A DNA stretch of 64,000 nucleotides from Nemertoderma westbladi (lineage: Eukaryota > Xenacoelomorpha > Nemertodermatida > Nemertodermatidae): positions 1 to 64,000 of the forward strand of contig JAUCBJ010007518.1 of NCBI GenBank assembly GCA_032718475.1. Direction: 5' to 3'. The translations under genes were made by a program, and so were the position numbers. Under the pieces are notes generated by a model, which ran no database searches, had not been told where the DNA came from, and was given only the letters and a program-made list of their open reading frames with translations. Below, piece after piece: positions 43,088 to 54,400 of the stretch. Every line of letters starts with the position of its first letter. Within the stretch, counting starts at the first letter, position 1.

Positions 43088-43577
43088 TACATACAGTACA
43101 ACAACCATTTACAGCTATTAATGCTATGCGGTATGCCTGATGTACTTGTATGTACTCACTCCTCCATATAAAGAAATAATAAAATAATATTAATTCGCCT
43201 GCATCGTGGGAGGATAACATTAACAATAAATTAACAATTATTTCCTATTAGTTTGCAATTAGTTTGTGTTCCTTGAATCTATAAATTAAGTGATTTTTAT
43301 CGTTAAAACGGGGCGGGTTCAAACCAAATAAAACGTTCCTCGTAGGACTACTGGTATCTGATACGTTGGTAAAGCCATTGGCTAAAAGTATGCTGTATGT
43401 CAGAGGAAGACACAACGGTCCAATGAATACAGTTGGATTACCGTAAACACACAGTGCTGCTATCTTTATACTACAGGAGCAGAAACAAAACGATGCGCAC
43501 TTGACATATACAACAAGTTGGATTATGGCTAAAAGGTGCTCTCGGTACAGTGAAGTTAATACAGTATGTACGGTACA

Positions 43578-43741
43578 ATTCATGGAAAGCGTAGTCGTGG
43601 ACGACCTGCCATAACATATATAGATCAACTTGAAAGGGATACTGAACTTAGGAGAAACGAAATTGCGACAACTATGGAGAATCGGGAAGCCTGGAAGGAT
43701 CTCATTTCCACTGTCCGAGTTCGCTCGACCTAGTAGTAGTA
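43578..43741 (+). mobile_element. LINE-3 3' fragment (copy 2)
   Basis: A 164-bp near-identical copy of the last part of LINE-3 (from attcatggaaagcgtagtcg to the ctagtagtagt tail), a heavily 5'-truncated insertion 0.5 kb after copy 1. The interval 43100-43577 and the following 43742-44160 contain no recognisable gene. Confidence 0.9.
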
Positions 43742-44160
43742 TCTGGTTCAGACATTGTCCAGAAAATAATAATTATTTGTATAATTCTAGAACAACACTA
43801 ATATACTTACACAATCGAAAATACATTACCTCATTAGGGTTAACAAAGAAAACATACGACCGGAATTTGCCTCGTTGTTGCGAAGGTGCTGTGAGGTGGG
43901 ACAGTCAAGCAATACATGTGACTCAGTCTGTACAGACAGACCGTCACACGGGCAAACCCGCTGCTCCCTGGGTATGCGTGACCAACGACCAGTCTCCACA
44001 CCTAAGCAATGGGCAAACCCTGGTAAAGTTAAGCCTAATATAATCCGGTACGTAAGTCGATGTATGAAAATATAGAGGATGCGGTTTCAAGTTTTAATGA
44101 TTAAATAAATTATAAATAAATTAGTTTCAAGGATTAATAACAGTTTTATATTTTTTTATA

Positions 44161-44625
44161 TTATATTCTTTTTTTAGCAATTGCACTTTCACAGGAACAA
44201 GCTAACATAACCGTGTCATCCATTAATAATAAAACATGTGTAACACCCAAAAACCCATCAGTCTGCACAGCTGATGATATCATAGTAACCAATCTATCTA
44301 TATAAATGCAAAATAACGCAACTGAGGTTGGTGCCCCCTGACGGACACCTACTGTTATTAGCGCACTTTTCAGCATCTGTTTGGTACTGGTATTTGCGGC
44401 TCTAAGCGCAATCAACATAATGCCGCCACAACCAAGACCTTTTAGGTGGTGTAATAGCAAGTCCCTCGGAACACGATCGTAAGCCTTGCTGAAGTCGACA
44501 AATACTATATACAGCTTCTGTCTTTTACACATCGCGTAATCAATTATCAAGCGTAAGGCGACAATATGTTCCGTTCAGCCGCGGCCGGGTTGTCCGCCCA
44601 ATTGTGCCTTGTCAATTCTACACCA
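44161..44625 (-). pseudogene. LINE-4 reverse transcriptase, palm part
   Basis: Minus-strand RT fragment with QLGGQPGRG (a degraded thumb-side QAGF-type block with a stop before TEHIVALRLIID), VFVDFSKAYDRVPRD (palm A), VGVRQGAPTSVALFCIYIDRL (B) and LLLMDDTVML (C, first residue of the usual YADD replaced). It continues the fragment at 46934-47599, from which it is separated by a LINE-2 insertion and microsatellites. The frame ends at 44161 without the C-terminal part. Confidence 0.75.
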
Positions 44626-44682
44626 CCGCATTATTATTATTATTATTGGTTAAGGTTAAATTTAATTTAAGGTGAAGGTATT

Positions 44683-46373
44683 TGGTTAAGGCTGAATCAC
44701 CAGCCGATCGCCTCAATGGTTGGAAAGCCCACTTTGAAAAGCTCCTCAATAATGACAGGGTATTGCCTGATAACTTTATAGAAGTAAAAGTGTCTGAGTC
44801 TGTATTCCCAGATATTCCCATTGGCGATATCTCCTTTGCAGAAGTGAAGGCTGCTGCAAAGAGCATTAAGACCAATCGTGACAGTGGAGTAGATGGTGTT
44901 CCCCCTGAGGTCTTTAAAATACCTGAGTGTTTAAAGCTCATCTATCCCATCATAGTAGACATGTACCCTACAACAAGAGTCCCACAAGAAATGAAAACAA
45001 ATAAGTTGGTGCCAGTTCCCAAGAAGGGCAACCTAACACTCTATGGTTCTTTTCGGGGAATCTCATTGATCTCGATTGCTGCAAAACTATACAATAGAAT
45101 TCTATTAAATCGCATCAGGGATCCCATTGAGAGACTGCTACGTGGAAATCAGAATGGGTTCCGTAAAGGTCGTGGGACCATGGAGCCCATTTTGGCACTT
45201 AGAAGGATAATTGAAGAGTTATCAAAAAAGAAAGACAGGCATCTGGCTGTTATCTTTGTTGACTTCTTCAAGGCCTTTGATTCAGTCTCTCGCTCACGTA
45301 TGTTCAGCATACTTTCATTATATGGGATTCCTGATGAAATTATTGCAGCAATCAGATCAGTATACGATGGTTCGACAACATTTGTGTCTACTGTTGACGG
45401 TGACACAGAACCATTTGAAGTGTTATGGGGCGTCCTCCAAGGAGACACACTTGCACCATTCTTGTTCATTATTGTGGTTGACTATGTTCTACGCATGTCC
45501 TTAGATCATCATAATGATGATGGGGTGATGATAACTCCACCTACTGGCTCCAGAAGTCGAGGAAATCCTGCCAAGTACCTAACTGATCTAGACTTTGCTG
45601 ATGACTTAGGAGTACTCTCAGAATCATTAGAGGGAGCCCAGCGGCTCCTCAGCTCATTAGAACATGCTGCTTCTAGTGTTGGTCTTTTTATTAACTCCAG
45701 AAAGACCAAAATTCTGACAGTTAACTTTGAAAGTCCTCAGCAAGTCTCTGATCGGATGAGCATAAGCTCAAAGGATGGAATGCTTGAGCATGTGGACGAC
45801 TTCTGTTACCTGGGATCATGGATCCGGAAGTCAGGTGAGGACCTTCGAATACGTAAGGGGAAGGCATGGGCAGCCTTGAATAGGCTTTCCAGGATTTGGA
45901 AGTCACCTAGAATTAATCGGAAACTTAAGGTCCGATTATTTAGAGCAGCAGCAGTTCCAGTACTCCTCTACGGGAGTCCATGCTGGGCTCTAACTGCTGA
46001 GGACACCAAATCTCTGGATGGCACATTCACAAGAATGCTACGCCGGGTACATTGTGTCAAGTACAATGCACACATCTCCAACCAGACACTATATAACATT
46101 GGAGGTGTCTCATTGGTTCCCCCAAGCTTGACACTAGAACAAAATCGCCTCCGCTTTGCAGGACATTGCTTTCGCCGTGAGGACCAGCCAGTGCATAATC
46201 TTGTACTTTGGCAGCCTCATGGAGTGAATAAGCATTGTGGACAGCCCATGACTTTCTTGAGACGCATCTTAAAGGACACTGGCCTTAAAGATGCGGATGA
46301 TCTCGCAAATGTCATGGGTGATAGGGAGTTGTGGCGGTGCAATTTTGTTGACAAGCCGGCACAGCATTCTTAA
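44683..46373 (+). CDS. LINE-2 ORF2 protein, partial (reverse transcriptase), copy 4
   Basis: Open frame of about 563 codons to the TAA at 46371-46373, nearly identical to the other copies, with FVDFFKAFDSV, LQGDTLAPFLF and FADDL intact. No native start; truncated in the region before RT. Confidence 0.9.
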
Positions 46374-46410
46374 AAATGCAGCTGAAATGCAGCATGCCGA
46401 TCCTAGTAGT
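44683..46410 (+). mobile_element. LINE-2 copy 4 (5' truncated) in LINE-4
   Basis: Plus-strand copy starting at ggttaaggctg and ending in the gatcctagtagt tail. TTA/ATT microsatellite lies on both sides (44629-44648 and 46411-46522), so it probably inserted into or generated an (ATT)n tract within LINE-4. Confidence 0.92.
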
Positions 46411-46426
46411 ATTATTATTATTATTA

Positions 46427-46522
<96 letters not shown>
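46411..46522. repeat. (ATT)n microsatellite
   Basis: About 37 trinucleotide units with a single interruption, directly following the tail of LINE-2 copy 4. Confidence 0.97.
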
Positions 46523-46523
<1 letters not shown>

Positions 46524-46734
46524 GGATTTACACATAGTGTAGGGGTCGCCCCCTGAAATAAAAACGTAATTCATGGAGACTAACAAAAATATACAATTTA
46601 GACTGAGTAGCACTATTAAAATAAAGTCAATCCAGTATTCGTTATCCGAGAAAATTAAAATATATTTATGTTTAATCATGTTTGTTCATATGTTGTGCAA
46701 TGTACGTACTGAAAGTGATAAATAAAAAATATAT

Positions 46735-46935
46735 GTATACAGCAAGTGATAAAAATATATATACAGCAAGTGATAAAAATATATATACAGCAAGTGATAA
46801 AAATATATATACAGCAACAGCAGGTATATATATATACAGCAAGTGATAAAATTATAAATACAGCAACAGAGCAAGTGATGAAAATATATATACATCAACA
46901 GAAGGTACAGCAGGTGATAAAAATATAAATATTTT
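46735..46935. repeat. AT-rich 24-bp imperfect tandem repeat
   Basis: Seven or eight imperfect units of agcaagtgataaaaatat followed by atatac, with variants that include cagcaacagcagg. It lies between the microsatellite and the LINE-4 RT fragment. 46523-46734 has no feature. Confidence 0.85.
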
Positions 46936-47599
46936 AGCAAGTAATAAAGTCTAGCAGTCTTAGCAGTCTTAGTCTCGCATTTAACAGGAGATCGTACACC
47001 TTGGCTAATGTAGACATTATAGAGATCCCGCGATAGTTCCCGCAGGCCATCCGACATCCTGACTTAAATAATACCAAGAGTTTACTGCAACGCCAACTTT
47101 CAGGGTACCAATTAAATTGGAAGACGGAGTTCAGTAGAGACAGGAAGAACAAGAGCCAGTTTCCAGGTAAGGCCAAAAAGAGACCCAGAGCAATCCCGAT
47201 GTATCCCTTGTTTGGCTTTATGTCTGCCAATGTCTCCGCAAACTCCCTTTCTGTGAACGGGTCATCAAGACACGGGACATATGCGGCATCACTGAGGTCC
47301 ACAGACTCTACAGGCTTAACTGAACGCTGACTATCCCCCAACAAGTTCTCGAAATGTGACTTGAAGCACATATCTTCTGGCATCGTTTTGCTTGTCGTGT
47401 TATCCTGTTCTAAAAAACCCTTCCAATTTATAGCTGTCCAAATTGATTTTGGATCATTCCGCGACACCAGGTGCTCCCATCTAGATTTATCAGAATGGAC
47501 TGTGTCTGTTCTAGCACGAGAACAGGTTCTAGCAGCTTCATCGATGGTACGAAAAGTCTGACGTACGCATTCATCTGAAGCCTCTTCTGAATTCACCAT
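46934..47599 (-). pseudogene. LINE-4 linker and N-terminal reverse transcriptase part
   Basis: Minus-strand frame with a linker (SRNDPKSIWTAINWKG) and the RT N-terminal region (PFTEREFAETLADIKPNKGY, YPESWRCSKLLVLFKSGCR, CGNYRGISIMSTLAKVYDLL), typical of fingers in RTE/CR1-type RT. The frame is lost after this block and the RT continues at 44161-44625. The start at 47599 is internal. A change of frame or stops at 47600-47650 separates it from the endonuclease. Confidence 0.78.
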
Positions 47600-47650
47600 T
47601 CAGTGGAGGCGGGTTTATCGAGGTCATTAATTGTGTAAATCTTTCGCAGT

Positions 47651-48449
47651 TTACTCTACTATGAGATAGGGTTCGCAGGGTAGCATCAGTTCCCTGTGAT
47701 CTCTCACATATATTATACCCAGAGTTTCAGATCGTTCTAATAACTTCGGTATCAAGAAACAAGTTTGGAACAAGTGAATGTCGACCGATAAAGGTGCGTG
47801 GTCCAAGCAGGTAAAATCCGGTTTTAATTCCACTGAGTTGACCAACCTCAATGCCGACGCCGTAGATACAGCCAAATCTATTTCAAACTTCCAGATCTTT
47901 CCCTGCCTGTAAGACAGCCCTCCACATAGTTGAGCGCCATCTGGATTGAGCAGATGGTTTAGCACTACAGAATCAGATGACCAACAAACGTCCAGAAGTC
48001 GAATGCACATCGGATTAACCACCATATCACGTACATCATGATAAATCGCAGCTGTCGTTGTGAAGGCCTCATCAAAAATCAGTAGATCTGGTTTCCCAAC
48101 TCGAGCATTGAAATCTCCGCAAACAATGACATTCTTATTCTTCTCAATTAGTTTTCCATGTATACTCACTAGCAGCGACTCAGTACAGTATGGTGACTGC
48201 GTAGGGGGGATATATATTCCACCCAATAACAGCCCGGGTATGAGAGTCAATTCAAACCAGATCTGTCCCTCAATAGATGCGTCAATTCTTTCAACATAAT
48301 CATTGAGGCTTGACTTAATCAGCATTATGATACCCCCTCTGTGGGGCGAGTCAGACACATTTGGGTACGTGATAAATCCAGGTACCCTGATGTTACACCG
48401 AGTTTTAATTTCGCTAATAAATACAACATTGTAATCCATTAAAAAGGAA
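47651..48449 (-). pseudogene. LINE-4 APE-type endonuclease fragment
   Basis: Minus-strand frame with the endonuclease landmarks FISEIKTRCNIRVPGF (Glu of the active site), GGIIMLIKSSL, GGIYIPPTQSPY, VIVCGDFNARVG and CLDHAPLSVDI. The upstream codons beyond 48450 belong to the LINE-2 tail, so the 5' end is lost at the junction. Family role: first-strand nicking of target DNA. Confidence 0.8.
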
Positions 48450-48735
48450 CTACTAGTATCGGCATGCTGCATTGCAGCTGCATTTTTAAGAATGCTGTGC
48501 CGGCTTGTCGACAAAATTGCGCCGCCACAACTCCCTATCACCCATGACATTTGCTAGATCATCCGCATCTTCAAGGCCAGTGTCCTTTAAGATGCGTCTC
48601 AAGAAAGTCATGGGCTGTCCACCATGCTTATTCACTCCATGAGGCTGCCAAAGTACATGATTATGCACTGGCTGGTCCTCACAGCGAAAGCAATGTCCTG
48701 CAAAGCGGAGGCGATTTTGTTCTAGTGTCAAGCTT
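48450..48735 (-). mobile_element. LINE-2 copy 5, 3' part (split by element B)
   Basis: 3' end of a minus-strand LINE-2 copy, coding for the last 81 residues of ORF2 (LRFAGHCFRCEDQPV and following). It is interrupted at agctt (48731-48735) by element B; the same LINE continues at 62650 with the identical agctt. Confidence 0.95.
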
Positions 48736-49282
48736 TGTTAGCGTATTCAATTCCGCTAACCAGGCCCACACAGAGTTGGTTTTAAGCAATATTGGGAGCA
48801 CGAGGTTGGTTACCAATCAACCTCGTGTCACCCCAATAAGCGGGGACAATAGGCCCCAAGGGAACACACACAGCGGGGGTCAGAGGTTATACCTCCGGGA
48901 GGGAGAGAGAGACAGCAGCGGGGGGGAAGTACTCCCAGGGAGATGGGAGGGTGACAAGTGAGTTATTAGCCAATGGGGGGAAGGCATCGGCTGAGTAACG
49001 TAATGCGGTCACTGGTGCAATATATGATACCGGTAACTGTGTCACTTGCTCAGTTTAGTTAATCAGTTCAGTTAGGGCGGTTAGTTCAGTTATATGCAAT
49101 ACTTTACCGGTAACTGTTTGTCACTTCAATCCTATTGACTGTGCTATATCACTATATTATATTTATACATCGATCAAGAACTTTGGAACTCTTAACCAAC
49201 CCTTTTTACACACACGCACGGCGGGGACGCGTAAGATAGAAAAACCCAAACGGATAAATCGGGGTCGACCGATCCCGTCACA
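48736..49282 (+). repeat. Element B 5' LTR
   Basis: 547 bp. It starts with a hairpin, GTTAGCG (48737-48743) and CGCTAAC (48754-48760). It contains two accggtaactgt blocks and an AT-rich tatattatatttatac TATA-like stretch near 49150, and ends gaccgatcccgtcaca. It differs from the 3' LTR by point changes and one replaced segment (about 49076-49095). Confidence 0.93.
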
Positions 49283-49370
49283 GTTATAGAATCCTACCAG
49301 CTGCCCTAAAAGTTATAGAACCAACAGCCCGAACTGACTGCTAGCCACCGACATCCACCGAAGGCAAAGA

Positions 49371-49697
49371 ATGAGTCGGGAAGGAGAAACGACACCGCCG
49401 CGGACCCCGGACGGCGACCTAACGATCCGCGAGGCCGCGACGCGACGGTATAGACCCACGACGCCGGACCCATCGATAACGGGCGACACGGCAACCGAAG
49501 ATGAGGGGGGCCGTCTACAACCAGAGGACGAGTCGAGAGGAGGGAAAGACGAGTCGGGAGAGGAGAGAGACGAGTCGACACACAGCGGCGGTCGATGTGC
49601 CGATGTCGCCGGCCAGCCACAGGCTGAGGGCGACGGACGGCCCACCGGAACGGCGACGGTGGGGCCGCCGGTACGACGCCGGACCCGGAGGAGATAA
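49371..49697 (+). CDS. Element B leader ORF (108 aa)
   Basis: Highly charged, low-complexity frame starting 89 bases after the LTR, rich in Arg/Glu/Asp/Thr (SREGETTPPRTPDGD... RRRTRRR). No family is recognised. It may be a leader peptide or part of a broken gag N-terminus; overlapping frames of similar composition exist here, so frame choice is uncertain. Confidence 0.35.
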   Translation: MSREGETTPPRTPDGDLTIREAATRRYRPTTPDPSITGDTATEDEGGRLQPEDESRGGKDESGEERDESTHSGGRCADVAGQPQAEGDGRPTGTATVGPPVRRRTRRR

Positions 49698-49807
49698 AGG
49701 AGATGTCGGCGACGAGGACGTCGGGGTCAGCGACCAGCTCCGACGAGCCTACGCCGCGACCCGAAAGCAGTTGAGAGAGGCCAAAGGAGGGGCGAAGAGT
49801 AGACGAG

Positions 49808-50890
49808 GTGAAATTGAGGAAACGACTAGGTGAGTCGAACAGACACTTTGATTACCTAATGCGTTTTGGGCAGGGAGAACTAGCCGACGAGAGAGCGAGA
49901 GGGGTTGCCAGGGAACTGTTTGAACTATGGGAATGTAGGGGTATGGAACCTAGCGTAGTGTACGTAGGGCCATACTTAGTCGATGCCCAGGGAGTAAAAT
50001 TAGTGGGTTGGAGGAGACCTGAGGAGGGCGAATCCGAGGTTAACCCCGAGGATTCGGTCTCGTCGGTCGGAGGAAGTTCCGGGAGGTGGGGGAAAGTCAG
50101 TAGGACGGGAGGGCAGAGAGAGTCCGTCACAACCGATAAGTCTGCTACATCCTCCACGAAGGAAAGACGGGTGACGGCAATAAATCTGGCGTGCCAACTC
50201 GATCTGGCGGCGCTAGACCAGAGAGAAGTAGAGAGACAGTTAGAGGAGGGGAGTGCGCTATTAAAGGAGGAAATGGAACTGGTTAGAGAGAACAGAGAGA
50301 GGGCCGAGAAGGCCGCGAGAAGCTTTAAGGAGTGCGAGGAAATAGGGAGGATAGAAAGGAAGGAGCAAGAAGAGTGCGAGGCGAGAGAGCAGAATAGACG
50401 TGAAGAGCGTGAGGCGAGAGAGCAGAGCAAGCGAAAAGAGCGCGAGGCGAGACGACTGGAGAGAGTTGCGAGAGAGGTGGAATTAGCCGATCAGAGTGCG
50501 CGGGAGGATGTGGAAAGAAAGGCAACGGGGAAGCATGTGCGGGATGATTTGCATGCCCGCCTAAGGGGGCTTATTCAATATCAAGCCAAACAAAAGCGCT
50601 GACTGGAACTGGCGCAGATGGGATTGTCAGAGAGCGAGACTGGCTCGAGTATTTACGAGGAGCCAAGGGCTGTGGAAACGTTTATTGATACCCCACTCAC
50701 AGGGACCGCACGACAGACCCAAGACTGGTGTGACCGTACGGGCCGGTGGGGGGGGGGGGGGGGGGGTAATAATAATACAGTAGATAACGTTAATATTAAT
50801 AGTACCGTATTGGATAATTCTAACCAAACTTTCATTGCAGGAAATATTTTACCTAGTAGTAGTAGATTTAAATTTAAATTTACAAAATAA
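49808..50890 (+). pseudogene. Element B gag N-terminal coiled-coil region with in-frame TGA
   Basis: The first 264 codons end in a TGA at 50600-50602 and the same frame then continues to 50890. The first part has an ordered N-terminus (FDYLMRFGQGELADERARG, then VYVGPYLVDAQGVKLVGW) and a long charged helix (EAREQNRREEREAREQSKRK and neighbours) predicting a coiled coil, analogous to the coiled-coil gag leader of element A. After the stop follow a poly-G tract (50744-50766) and an Asn-rich region. Frame changes accompany the poly-G. Family role: probably gag assembly domain. Confidence 0.55.
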
Positions 50891-51353
50891 TCCAAATAAT
50901 ATAAATACGCAGAATAATTCAGATAATCTTATTTCGAACGAACAAAATAATTCCGTTTCTAATTTAGGCGTGCAAAATAATTTCATTGATTTGGAGGATT
51001 TAATTGATTTAACGGGCGATACTAGTAATGGTGCTATTAATATAAACGCGGCGGGTGCAGACAGCCCGACGGACGAGGGCCTGGTAGGCCACGTAGTTAG
51101 TAGGCAGGAAGTGACAGGGTTGAGTCAACCCAGTGAGGGCCTGGTAGGCCACGTAGTTAGTAGGCAGGGAGTAGAGGGCCTGGTAGGCCACACAGTAGCA
51201 GAGGGAGAGGCAGGGGTGAATAGACCCAGCCGCAGTAGGGTTAATGTGTCGACTAGAGAGGGGTGTAGTAGCGAAGTAAGAGATAGTGAAGTTAGGTGTG
51301 GCGAGTGGGGGGGGGGGGGGGGGGGCTACAGGAGCCCCACAATGAGAGATTAG
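50835..51353 (+). pseudogene. Element B gag Asn-rich region with GLVGHVVSRQ repeats
   Basis: Asn-rich low-complexity sequence continuing the preceding region in another frame. It then has three copies of a short repeat (EGLVGHVVSRQ, the third diverged to GLVGHTVAEG), encoded by ggcctggtaggccac blocks near 51079, 51138 and 51178. It ends after a poly-G tract at 51308-51326; another poly-G lies at 51362-51380. The frame is unreliable because of these homopolymers. Confidence 0.45.
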
Positions 51354-51447
51354 CGGCGAGCGGGGGGGGGGGGGGGGGGCAAAGAGTGTCCCACAAGCGT
51401 CGGCGGATAATGCGCGGGGCGAATTAGGTGAACCGCAGCACCCGGCG

Positions 51448-54400
51448 ATGGAGAGTAGTAGGGGGATTACGAGTATCCCCAGCGGCGTGCGATCGAGCAG
51501 AGAGAGACAGGTTGACGTCGCGAGAGGGCGAGCGACGAGGCGTCGAGCCCAATCAGAAGAGGGAAGAAGAACAGTGGAGTTTAACCGGGAGGTCGACGAG
51601 AGATCTCACGAGCGGGAATACTGCACTACAGAGAGAAGAAAGGAAGAGAGTAGAAGAAGTGTCGCCGCGAACGACAGGAGAGCGAGGACGGATAGCGAGC
51701 CGTCGGTAGTAGAGGTGGAGACGGAGAGTCAGTGGGGTCGAACTTCGGGAGATTGCCGTCGCCCTGGAGGAACGCGACCTGACGAGGCGTATTGCGCGCA
51801 GAGAGAGGGGTACGGGATGTACCGGCACGAGGACGAGAGCAGTAGAGGGGGTCGAAGAGAAACTTCCCGACGGGATATACCTACCGATCGAGAATACGGT
51901 AGCCGCGGGGAGGATTATTCGAGAAGGATAAACTTTGATCCCGAGCGACACATACAGACTGCAGGACATACTGTAGGCCTTACTGCACATACCATAGGCC
52001 ATGCTGGGAGAGATAATGTAGGCGATAGGATAGCGCGAACAACGGGATTAAACCCGGAAGTCGCGGAGTATATACCGGCAGGTAGGCCAGAAGTAGATAG
52101 GCCTATACCGGTACCAGCACAGCAGTATGACTACAGCATGCAAGGACATAACATATACCCAGGGGAGGGGAGAATTATTGCGGATAGGTGTATGGGCCCC
52201 AATATATTAACATCAACCCCAGTACCAAACATACCGGTGGGGGGGGGGGGGGGGCAGGGTGACATTCCCCCATCACAATATCAACAATATACCCCAATAG
52301 GAGTAAGAACATCGAACCCCTTGGACGAGAATAGATCGTGCGACACAGAAATATGGAGGGGGCCGCTACCCCCTATGATATATCCAAGTCAGAGGAAAGC
52401 GGCAGACAGGACGAACGGACCGCACCCAACGGGAGAACCTATACAGCACCCATCGAACCCATTGGAAGCGCAAGCGATGGGGATGGCCACGTTAATCGAT
52501 GCATTAAAGACCAGGATCGAGTTACCACCCGTGGAACCATTCAAATTCGATGGAAGTAGGCCGGAAGAATACCTACAGTTTCGGCGCATGTATAGTAACG
52601 AAATATTAACAAAGAATTTGACGCAGGCGGAGTGCCTAAAGTATCTGCAAGTATATACAGGGGGCCCAGCATACGACATCGTGAGGCAATACCAGGGCAT
52701 CGAGGGTGGCTTCACGACGGCATGGCGGGCGTTAGACAGGGAATACGGGCACCCGGCCAAGATCATCCGGCAGACCCTGAGAGGTATAACATCGGGTGGC
52801 CTACAGGATAACCCCGTTAGCATAAAGACATTCGCTAACAAAGTCGAGAAGGCGCTAATCGTGCTAAAGACGCTGGACGCGCCATACGAACTCAACGCGT
52901 CTAACAACATCACTACGATAGCGCAGGCACTACCGATTTGGCTGCGCAATAAGTGGAGAAAAATCGCTTTCTCCACTCGAGATAAGAAGGGTGCGGAACC
53001 GGGTTTAGAAGAGATGTCAAGCTTCTTAAACTATGAAGCTGAACTTATAACGGACCCAGTCTATAGCGAGGATAGCCTGGGAAAGGGACCAAAGACCGAT
53101 TACCACAGGCCGAAACCAGAGCACAACGCGTCAAACGCATTGCCAAAGCTCAGACAGTCACTGCCGTACGCAGCAACGCAGGGGACTACCAGTCCACAAG
53201 TAGCCGGGGGTAAGACCACATCATGGAGCGGACAGGGGAAAAATAACAACACAAATAAACATAACCCCAGCACGCCCAGTAGGCCGAACCCAAACAATAA
53301 GAACAGTAGGGACTTTGGTACAAATATAAGTGCGATATGCAACGCACTTTATAAGGATGGCTACAACCCAAAGAGCAAATGCCAACTACATACAAATGCG
53401 CTTCATCAGACCATGAACTGCAGGTATTGGCAAGCGCTACCCAGGGAAGATCAGGTAGAATACGCGAGAAGAAATGAAATCTGCTCGCGATGTGTGATGA
53501 GTGGACATAGAGCCAACCAATGCAAAGAAACGCCAATTAAGTTCGGTCAGAGTAAAGGACAGACAATGGCAACGAGCACCGTAGTGGCGAGGAAGAGAGG
53601 AACGGTACTATTAGGGGTAGTACCAGTAAGGATAATCGGGGAAGGCAATCGATCAGTAACCACACTGATGCTGGTCGACAGTGGTGCAGCCTTCACCTTA
53701 GTTGAGGATTGGGTGGCCGAAGAGATAGGATTGAGAACGAGGCCAAGTAGAATGGCGGTAACAACCATCTCCAGCAAAGATGAGGTTCTGGAGATGAGGA
53801 CCGGACGGTGCGCGATAGCAGCGATAGCACCGGGATGCGACTATGGGGCGACCATTGACCCCATCCAGGTGATAGAGTCGATAAATATTAACGCCAGGCG
53901 GCCAACCAACATCGAGGTCGAACAATATAGATTCCTGGACAGTATCGACTTCTCAATCCCAGAGGTGGACGTCAGGAAGGTATCCATCATAGTAGGAATG
54001 GACTGCCCGACGGCCCACGAGAGAATGCAAACGGTCTTCGGCGAAGACAGGCAGTGTGACCCAGTGGCGATATTAACACCATTCGGGTGGACGCTGAGTG
54101 GCCCAATCAGGAGTAAGATACCATTTAGGATGTCGGAGACATCAGGATGCATGTTCGCGGGAACTATGCGAGAAATGGGAGATGAGGGAGCGGAGGAGCA
54201 GCTCAGGAGACTGCTCAGGCAGGATTTTGAGGGATTAAAGGAGACCGGGGTCGGAACCTCGGTAGAAGACAAGCAGGCTTTACAAAGTGTAAAGGAATCG
54301 ATGACATGCGATGAGGGGCGGTATACCATAGGAATGGTATGGAAGCTACCGAAGCTACCGTTACCCGACAATAAAGGGATGGTACTCACGAGGCTTCGTA

